DNA from: CAYTES01 sp964436935
Lineage (GTDB): Bacteria; Patescibacteriota; Gracilibacteria; UBA1369; UBA12473
Reading direction: 5' to 3'
Length of the DNA stretch: 56,531 nucleotides
Assembly (NCBI GenBank): GCA_964436935.1
Contig: CAYTES010000003.1
Location: 1-56,531 of the forward strand
Of this stretch, positions 51,434-56,531 are shown in pieces (positions within the stretch are counted from its first letter, which is position 1; every line of letters starts with the position of its first letter). The notes beneath the pieces were generated by a model. The model ran no database searches and had not been told where the DNA came from. It was given only the letters and a program-made list of their open reading frames with translations. Position numbers and translations under genes: made by a program.

Positions 51434-51763
51434 ATGAAAGTCAAACAAGGAGATAATGTATTGGTTACTGCCGGAAAGAACAAAGGTTCAAAAGGCAAGG
51501 TCATGAAAGTTATGAAGAAAAATGACAAAATTGTTGTTGAAAAAATCAACATGCGTAAAAAACATATTAAGAAAAGCGCGTCAAAACCGGGCGAAATCAT
51601 TACCTACGAAGCTCCAATACACGTCTCAAATGTAAAAGTGGTATGTCCCGGCTGTAATAAAGGAGTTCGCGTAGGGTACACCATCCTGGAAAACGGAAAG
51701 AAACAACGGGTATGTAAAAAATGTCAACAATCGCTGGACAAGCCCGTGGAATCTAAAAAATAA
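51434..51763 (+). CDS. rplX: 50S ribosomal protein L24
   Basis: 109 residues, KOW-domain assembly initiator (KQGDNVLVTAGKNKGSKGKV). A C-terminal zinc-ribbon-like pair CPGC...CKKC is kept. Starts 21 bases after element C. Confidence 0.95.
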   Translation: MKVKQGDNVLVTAGKNKGSKGKVMKVMKKNDKIVVEKINMRKKHIKKSASKPGEIITYEAPIHVSNVKVVCPGCNKGVRVGYTILENGKKQRVCKKCQQSLDKPVESKK

Positions 51764-51787
51764 CTTCCTTACTAACTCTTCTGAATC

Positions 51788-52300
51788 ATGAAAAAAGTGG
51801 CAACAAAAGAAAATCCAATGGCAATCCCAAGAATCACAAAAGTCAGTATCAATGTGGGAATTGGAAGCTACATTCAAAAAGGTGGGGACAAAAATTTTGA
51901 TCCGGTGATTGAAAATATCAAACGATTGAGTGGTCAAAAACCCATGATAACCAAAGCTAAAAAAGCCATTTCGAACTTTAAATTAAGAGAAGGAATGCCG
52001 GTTGGAGTAGCGGTCACACTGAGAGGCCCCCGTATGAATGATTTCCTTACGCGATTGGTGCATATTGTACTGCCTCGCATCCGGGATTTCCGAGGAATTT
52101 CAGCTCGTGGATTTGATGGGAGAGGAACGTATACCCTTGGAATCAAGGAAATTACCGTTTTTCCCGAAGTGAATCCGGACAACGTAAGTCGTAATCATGG
52201 GGTGCAGATCACAATCAGCACCACAGCCGAAAAGAACACTGAAGGTTACCTCTTATTGAAAGGAATGGGCTTCCCCTTCCGAGATGAACCCAAAGCATAA
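51788..52300 (+). CDS. rplE: 50S ribosomal protein L5
   Basis: 170 residues, 5S rRNA binder; slightly shorter than E. coli L5 (179). Its N-terminus is short, going straight to NPMAIPRITKVSINVGIG. The core around 'LSGQKPMITKAKKAISNFKLREG' and DFRGISARGFDGRGTYTLGI are typical. Confidence 0.96.
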   Translation: MKKVATKENPMAIPRITKVSINVGIGSYIQKGGDKNFDPVIENIKRLSGQKPMITKAKKAISNFKLREGMPVGVAVTLRGPRMNDFLTRLVHIVLPRIRDFRGISARGFDGRGTYTLGIKEITVFPEVNPDNVSRNHGVQITISTTAEKNTEGYLLLKGMGFPFRDEPKA

Positions 52301-52316
52301 ATTATAACCCTATCCA

Positions 52317-52541
52317 ATGGCTCGTACAGCGCTCATCGTCAAATGCAAACGACTTCAAACCGAACACATGAAAGCTCTTGCGAGCGGAAAAGATCCGGTG
52401 AATCCAACTCGTGTTTACAACCGCTGTGAACGCTGTGGAAAGATTCGAGGATTCATGCGACGATTTGGACTCTGTCGTATTTGCTTCCGCAACCTTGCCG
52501 GAGAAGGCCTGATCATGGGGGTTCGAAAATCTTCATGGTAA
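52317..52541 (+). CDS. rpsN: 30S ribosomal protein S14, zinc-binding (type Z), extended
   Basis: 74 residues; the C+ zinc motif CERCG...CRICF is intact, ending GVRKSSW. Type Z S14 is normally 61 residues; the extra 13 lie between the N-terminal strand and the zinc module (around ALASGKDPVNPT). Short gaps on both sides. Confidence 0.95.
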   Translation: MARTALIVKCKRLQTEHMKALASGKDPVNPTRVYNRCERCGKIRGFMRRFGLCRICFRNLAGEGLIMGVRKSSW

Positions 52542-52583
52542 TCCATCGTCACTCACCAACCACTAAACGCTAACCGTTTCCTA

Positions 52584-52967
52584 ATGAATACCGATCCTAT
52601 CGCCGACATGTTGAACCGCATTGGAAATGCCAAAAAGGCGAGACACGAACAATTGACTCTCCCTTATTCCAAAATTAAAATGGAAATCCTTAAAGTAATG
52701 GAATCCAATCGATTCATTGAAAAAGTTTCCATCAATAAACTGGGTCAGTTTCAACATTTGGAAATCAAATTATCTTCCACGAAAGATACAATTTCTTTAA
52801 AAAGAGTATCCAAACCTGGACAACGAATTTATATAAAAGCAGATGAAATAAGATCGGTATTGAATGGATTGGGAATGACCATCCTTTCAACGCCAAAAGG
52901 AGTCATGAGTGGGAAAGATGCAAGAAAGCATAAAGTCGGAGGCGAGTTGCTCTGTGAGATCTACTAA
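52584..52967 (+). CDS. rpsH: 30S ribosomal protein S8
   Basis: 127 residues; MNTDPIADMLNRIGNAKKAR start and LSTPKGVMSGKDARKHKVGG end are family signatures. S8 often controls the spc operon; no target site was identified here. Confidence 0.97.
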   Translation: MNTDPIADMLNRIGNAKKARHEQLTLPYSKIKMEILKVMESNRFIEKVSINKLGQFQHLEIKLSSTKDTISLKRVSKPGQRIYIKADEIRSVLNGLGMTILSTPKGVMSGKDARKHKVGGELLCEIY

Positions 52968-52996
52968 TCACCTATTAACTGTTAAAAACTTAAGCC

Positions 52997-53548
52997 ATGT
53001 CACGAGTAGGCAAAAAAAACATTTCAATCCCAAAGGGAGTCACGGTAACCTATGAAAACGGAGTAATTACCGTAAAAGGTCCAAAGGGAGAACTAACCTT
53101 TACGCATCACCCTCTCATGCAAGTGATACTGTATGAAGATGCCGTACAAATCAAAAGACCCGGGAATGAAAAAATTCATAAGAGCTTACACGGTCTAACA
53201 AGAAGTTTGGTCCAGAATATGGTCACCGGAGTGTCGGTTGGATTTTCCAGACGGTTGGAGGTGAATGGAGTGGGTTATCGCTTCCAAGTTCAAGGAAATA
53301 AATTGGTACTAAGCTTAGGCTATTCTCACCCCATCGAATTCATCGCTGAAAAAGGAATTGAGGTCAAAGCGGATGAAGAAAAGAAAAATGTGATCATTGT
53401 ATCAGGTATGGATAAGCAAAAAGTGGGTCAAGCAGCCGCAAAAATCCGTGAATTCAGAAAACCTGAACCTTACAAAGGGAAAGGAATTAAATACGAAGAA
53501 GAAGTGATTCAAAGAAAAGCTGGTAAAACAGCGGCTAAATCGTCTTAA
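52997..53548 (+). CDS. rplF: 50S ribosomal protein L6
   Basis: 183 residues in two L6 domains; KNISIPKGVTVTYENGVITV start and EPYKGKGIKYEEEVIQRKAG end. Confidence 0.97.
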   Translation: MSRVGKKNISIPKGVTVTYENGVITVKGPKGELTFTHHPLMQVILYEDAVQIKRPGNEKIHKSLHGLTRSLVQNMVTGVSVGFSRRLEVNGVGYRFQVQGNKLVLSLGYSHPIEFIAEKGIEVKADEEKKNVIIVSGMDKQKVGQAAAKIREFRKPEPYKGKGIKYEEEVIQRKAGKTAAKSS

Positions 53549-53565
53549 TAACCTTTTAATTCATC

Positions 53566-53907
53566 ATGTTTAAGAAAAATATTCTCCGACAAAGACGTCA
53601 TCATAAGATTAAAACGAAGATCAAGGCGACTTCCGATCGTCCTCGATTGGTGGTATACCGTAGTCTTCAGTCAATTTATGCTCAGTTGATCGATGATGCC
53701 CAAGGAAAAACATTGGTTTCATCTTCCGATATGAAAGTCAAAAAGGGAACAAAGATGGAACGTGCCGCCCATGTTGGCAAAGAACTGGCTGAAAAGGCAA
53801 TGGCACTAAAAATTGAAACCTGCGTCTTTGATCGAAACGGATACAAATACCATGGCCGTGTAAAAGCGGTTGCAGAAGGAGCACGTGAAGGAGGATTGAA
53901 ATTCTAA
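53566..53907 (+). CDS. rplR: 50S ribosomal protein L18
   Basis: 113 residues, 5S rRNA binder. RPRLVVYRSLQSIYAQLIDD and FDRNGYKYHGRVKAVAEGAR match the family. Confidence 0.96.
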   Translation: MFKKNILRQRRHHKIKTKIKATSDRPRLVVYRSLQSIYAQLIDDAQGKTLVSSSDMKVKKGTKMERAAHVGKELAEKAMALKIETCVFDRNGYKYHGRVKAVAEGAREGGLKF

Positions 53908-53973
53908 TTATCACTAAGCTATACTTAAACTCAGGTTCACCCTTCGATCAATTTAATAACTTTACTTAGAACA

Positions 53974-54531
53974 ATGTCTTACCCCAACAATAACAATAAG
54001 AATAACAACAAGCGCGGACCACGAATGCAGGAAGTGAAAGAATTTGATGAAGAAGTCATTCAACTTGACCGCGTGACCCGTGTGGTGAAAGGGGGACGAC
54101 GTATGCGTTTTCGTGCCACGGTCGCCATTGGGAATCGAAAAGGGAAGGTGGGGATTGGAATAGGTAAATCGGCCGAAGTCGTCGGTGCAATTAAAAAAGC
54201 CGTCACCATGGCCAAGAAAAATCTAGTTAAGGTCCCTATTTATAAAGAAACCGTACCTCATCGTATTCAAGTTAAATTCAAAGCCTCAAAAATCTTGTTG
54301 ATGCCAGCGGGAGCGGGAACCGGAATCATTGCCGGAGGGGCAACGCGTAAAATCATCGAATTGAGCGGAATCAAAAATATTTTGAGCAAAAGTCTGGGAT
54401 CCTCAAATCGAGTGAACACCAGCAAGGCGACCATGAAAGCATTGATGGAATTACGACCTAAAAACGAAGTGAAAGTTCAAGAAAAAGCTAAAGTTGAAGA
54501 GTCGAAAGAAACTAAAAAAGAAGTTGAATAA
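53974..54531 (+). CDS. rpsE: 30S ribosomal protein S5
   Basis: 185 residues; double-stranded RNA-binding N-domain with RVTRVVKGGRRMRFRATVAI, then PAGAGTGIIAGGATRKIIEL. An Asn/Lys-rich N-terminal lead and a Lys/Glu-rich tail are extra. The usual next gene, rpmD, is missing; element D lies there. Confidence 0.97.
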   Translation: MSYPNNNNKNNNKRGPRMQEVKEFDEEVIQLDRVTRVVKGGRRMRFRATVAIGNRKGKVGIGIGKSAEVVGAIKKAVTMAKKNLVKVPIYKETVPHRIQVKFKASKILLMPAGAGTGIIAGGATRKIIELSGIKNILSKSLGSSNRVNTSKATMKALMELRPKNEVKVQEKAKVEESKETKKEVE

Positions 54532-54560
54532 ATAATGGTTAATAAAAAATTTCTATATAT

Positions 54561-54681
54561 GTTTCACTCAAAATCGATATAGTTCAAGGCAGCAAGCCAT
54601 TTATCTCCGAGGCGCACAAAAGGTACGACGAGGTGAAAAATGGTGAAGCCAACACCGAAATATGTCGATTTTCAGTGAAAC
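54561..54681. repeat. Long inverted-repeat element D (rpsE-rplO gap, in place of rpmD)
   Basis: A 121-bp copy of element C. Both begin GTTTCACTCAAAATC and end GATTTTCAGTGAAAC; both carry AGTTCAAG on the left and AGCCAACAC on the right. The centre differs (CGAGGCG...GACGAGG). There is no frame encoding L30 in the gap (54532-54706). Confidence 0.88.
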
Positions 54682-54706
54682 CCTAATAAACTAACTCTAA
54701 AAAATA

Positions 54707-55150
54707 ATGCAGCAAAACGAACTCAAATCGACTCCAGGCGCACGAAAAAGTAAAAGACGTTTGGGACGAGGAAATGGTTCAGGACGTGGAACCTACTCCG
54801 GTCGGGGGGGGAAAGGTCAAACGGCTAGGGCGGGTGGTAAATTACGCATAGGATTTGCAGGAGGTCAAACTCCCCTGATGATGCGTATGCCTAAATTGGG
54901 TGGCTTCAAAAACATCAATCGTGTGGAATATGCGGTCATCAATGTAGGACTTTTAGGAGAAAACTACAAAGAAGGAGAAATCGTCGATCGAAGCAGCTTG
55001 ATTGAAAAACGACTTTTAAAAAAGACCTCTAAGCCCATTAAAGTATTGGCAACCGGAGAAATCAAGGTCGCCTTAACCGTGAAGTTGGATAAGATCTCAG
55101 AAGCCGCAAAAGCTAAAATTATAAATGCTAAAGGCACTGTTGAATGCTAA
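54707..55150 (+). CDS. rplO: 50S ribosomal protein L15
   Basis: 147 residues; KRRLGRGNGSGRGTYSGRGG loop and GFAGGQTPLMMRMPKLGGF are diagnostic. The stop overlaps the secY start by 7 bases, so the two are translationally coupled. Confidence 0.97.
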   Translation: MQQNELKSTPGARKSKRRLGRGNGSGRGTYSGRGGKGQTARAGGKLRIGFAGGQTPLMMRMPKLGGFKNINRVEYAVINVGLLGENYKEGEIVDRSSLIEKRLLKKTSKPIKVLATGEIKVALTVKLDKISEAAKAKIINAKGTVEC

Positions 55151-56442
55151 AGACTCTCACTCAAATTTGGCATGCCAAAGATTTAAGAAAAAAGATTCTT
55201 TTCACACTTGGAATTGTGGTCGTGTTTCGTTTGATGACGCACATAACACTTCCCGGGGTTAATTTGGATGCCTTAAAAGTGGTCTTTGAGCAAAATAAAC
55301 TGCTCGGCGCTTTCAGTTTATTAACCGGAGGAAGTGCTGAAAATTTCTCCATCGTATTGATGGGACTATCTCCTTACATCAATGCTTCGATCATCGTTCA
55401 ATTGATGACCGTGGTATCCACCAAACTTGAATCCATTTCAAAAGAAGGAGAAGAAGGAAGACGCAAAATCAACCGCTACACCCGTTGGCTGGCCTTACCG
55501 TTGGCGTTTTTGCAGTCGTACGGAATGATCAGTCTCATGAACGCTTCGGCTCCCATTCCCATTGTTGAAAATCTAAACGACTTGAGTGTGCTGTTGCCCT
55601 TAATGATCACTATTTCAACCGGAACAATTGTATTGATGTGGTTGGGAGAATTGATCACTGAAAAAGGAATTGGAAACGGCATCTCAATTTTGATTTTTGC
55701 CGGAATTATGGCGGGGATTCCTTCCCTTTTAGCGTCTACATTAGCCTTAACGGAACAAGATAACGCAAAATTAATTCCCCTGGTGGCCACCGTACTAATG
55801 ACCATTTTATTCGTGGTCGTTATTATTCTGATCACTGAAGGACAACGCCGTATTCCCATCACCTATGCCGGTCAAGGCAAAGGGCTAAAAGGAGGAGATT
55901 CCAATTTGCCCATTCGTATCAACCAGGCGGGAATGATACCGATCATATTTGCCGTTTCGGTGGTAACTTTCCCCTCGGTCATTGGACAATTTTTGATCAA
56001 TGCCAAATCGGAATGGGTCCAATCCGTGGGCAACTTTTTCATCACCTATTTCCAAAGCCAAAGTCTATTATACATGGTGCTGTATTTCCTTTTGATCATT
56101 GGATTCACCTTCTTCTATGTGAGCATCACATTCAATACGGATAATGTGGCTGAAAATATACAAAAACGAGGGGGCTTCATTCCCGGTATTCGTCCCGGAA
56201 AAGAAACGTCCGAATACTTAAAAAACGTCTCCAATCGCTTGAACCTATGGGGCGGGCTATTCATCGCTTTGGTCGCGGTGTCCCCCATCATCATCCAACA
56301 AGTCTTTCAAGATTTTGGAACCGGAGGGATTCCGGTAATCATCAGTGGAGCCGGATTGATCATCGTCGTAGGGGTCGTACTGGATCTTGTGCGACAGGTG
56401 AACGCCCAAATGGTTTCCCATCATTACGATCGTTTCTATTAA
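55144..56442 (+). CDS. secY: Protein translocase channel subunit SecY
   Basis: 432 residues, ten TM helices, the channel for Sec export and membrane insertion. LGIVVVFRLMTHITLPGVN, ASIIVQLMTVV and the plug/loop regions match, as does the cytosolic loop NIQKRGGFIPGIRPGKETSE. Full family length. Confidence 0.98.
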   Translation: MLKTLTQIWHAKDLRKKILFTLGIVVVFRLMTHITLPGVNLDALKVVFEQNKLLGAFSLLTGGSAENFSIVLMGLSPYINASIIVQLMTVVSTKLESISKEGEEGRRKINRYTRWLALPLAFLQSYGMISLMNASAPIPIVENLNDLSVLLPLMITISTGTIVLMWLGELITEKGIGNGISILIFAGIMAGIPSLLASTLALTEQDNAKLIPLVATVLMTILFVVVIILITEGQRRIPITYAGQGKGLKGGDSNLPIRINQAGMIPIIFAVSVVTFPSVIGQFLINAKSEWVQSVGNFFITYFQSQSLLYMVLYFLLIIGFTFFYVSITFNTDNVAENIQKRGGFIPGIRPGKETSEYLKNVSNRLNLWGGLFIALVAVSPIIIQQVFQDFGTGGIPVIISGAGLIIVVGVVLDLVRQVNAQMVSHHYDRFY

Positions 56443-56460
56443 GAAGGTTTTTTAAACCTA

Positions 56461-56531
56461 TATGCCCGATTTATCACAAAATTTATCTTCTTTACCGAGC
56501 GAAGCAGATGCGAAGCGAGGAAACAAAGGAG
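56461..56531 (+). other. Start of an unidentified frame or a fifth repeat-like element, cut by the window end
   Basis: An ATG at 56461 opens 23 codons (MPDLSQNLSSLPSEADAKRG...) to the edge. The bases also resemble the central part of elements C and D: TTTATC (56482-56487), then CGAGCGAAGC...GCGAAGCGAGG. I cannot decide between a gene after secY and an element. Confidence 0.3.

Noticed and set aside
1..56531. CRISPR array, IS element or prophage
   Set aside because: No regularly spaced direct repeats, no transposase, integrase or phage structural gene is visible.
1..56531. Recoded UGA (as in Gracilibacteria)
   Set aside because: TGA ends serS, grpE, the toxin-antitoxin genes and others at the right lengths, and no conserved protein needs read-through of TGA.

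Overview
The window reads as a chromosomal segment of a Patescibacteria/CPR bacterium; a Peregrinibacteria-like lineage is my best guess, from gene content only. Supporting signs are a near-complete S10-spc ribosomal cluster with no rpmD (uL30), shortened or domain-reduced housekeeping proteins (a ComEC without its C-terminal metallo-beta-lactamase domain, a 240-residue HrcA), and very tight gene packing. The genetic code looks standard: TGA is a working stop for serS, grpE and others. Almost no gene has a Shine-Dalgarno sequence; starts are preceded by CT-rich stretches instead.

Layout. 1-3256: tRNA-Glu, a small conserved protein, two tandem membrane-anchored methyltransferases, and convergent comEC. 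3366-7761: an envelope block (LCP ligase, rRNA pseudouridine synthase, D,D-carboxypeptidase, mraY). 7756-10379 (minus strand): an ECF sigma factor with a FecR/DUF5667 membrane partner. 10458-13505 (minus): a gluconeogenic operon fba-gap-fbp. 13630-15836 (minus): ftsL-like, rsmH and tsaC. 15987-16994: a second, NAD-type gap. 17038-21247: two large unrecognised proteins transcribed divergently, one carrying the residue pattern of a PLP fold-type I enzyme. 21265-24787: the heat-shock genes hrcA-grpE-dnaK with two CIRCE operators. 24796-25362: a RelE/Phd-type toxin-antitoxin pair. 25641-27892: serS, a 44-residue membrane peptide and a TIM-barrel protein. 27957-37094: rpoB-ssb-rpoC and rpsL-rpsG. 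37388-38928: a lipoprotein and a helical-repeat protein with an apparent frameshift. 38982-42633: fusA and tuf. 42698-43680: a decayed patch (hypothetical gene, tuf 3' remnant, broken gene). 43792-56442: rpsJ, then two unrelated genes, then rplC through secY.

The main non-coding signal is a set of long inverted-repeat elements of 121-166 bp that fill intergenic gaps: dac-mraY, the fusA leader, rplN-rplX and rpsE-rplO, with a possible fifth cut by the window end. The two inside the ribosomal operon are clear copies of one sequence, and one occupies the place where rpmD normally lies. The rpoB, fusA, rpsJ and rplC leaders all contain strong potential RNA structure, including a possible pseudoknot ahead of rpoB and two mutually exclusive hairpins ahead of rplC.

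The genes are mostly core information processing and envelope synthesis. The two GAPDHs differ at the coenzyme-binding loop in a way that suggests one for glycolysis and one for gluconeogenesis. All calls rest on reading the sequence; no database search was done.
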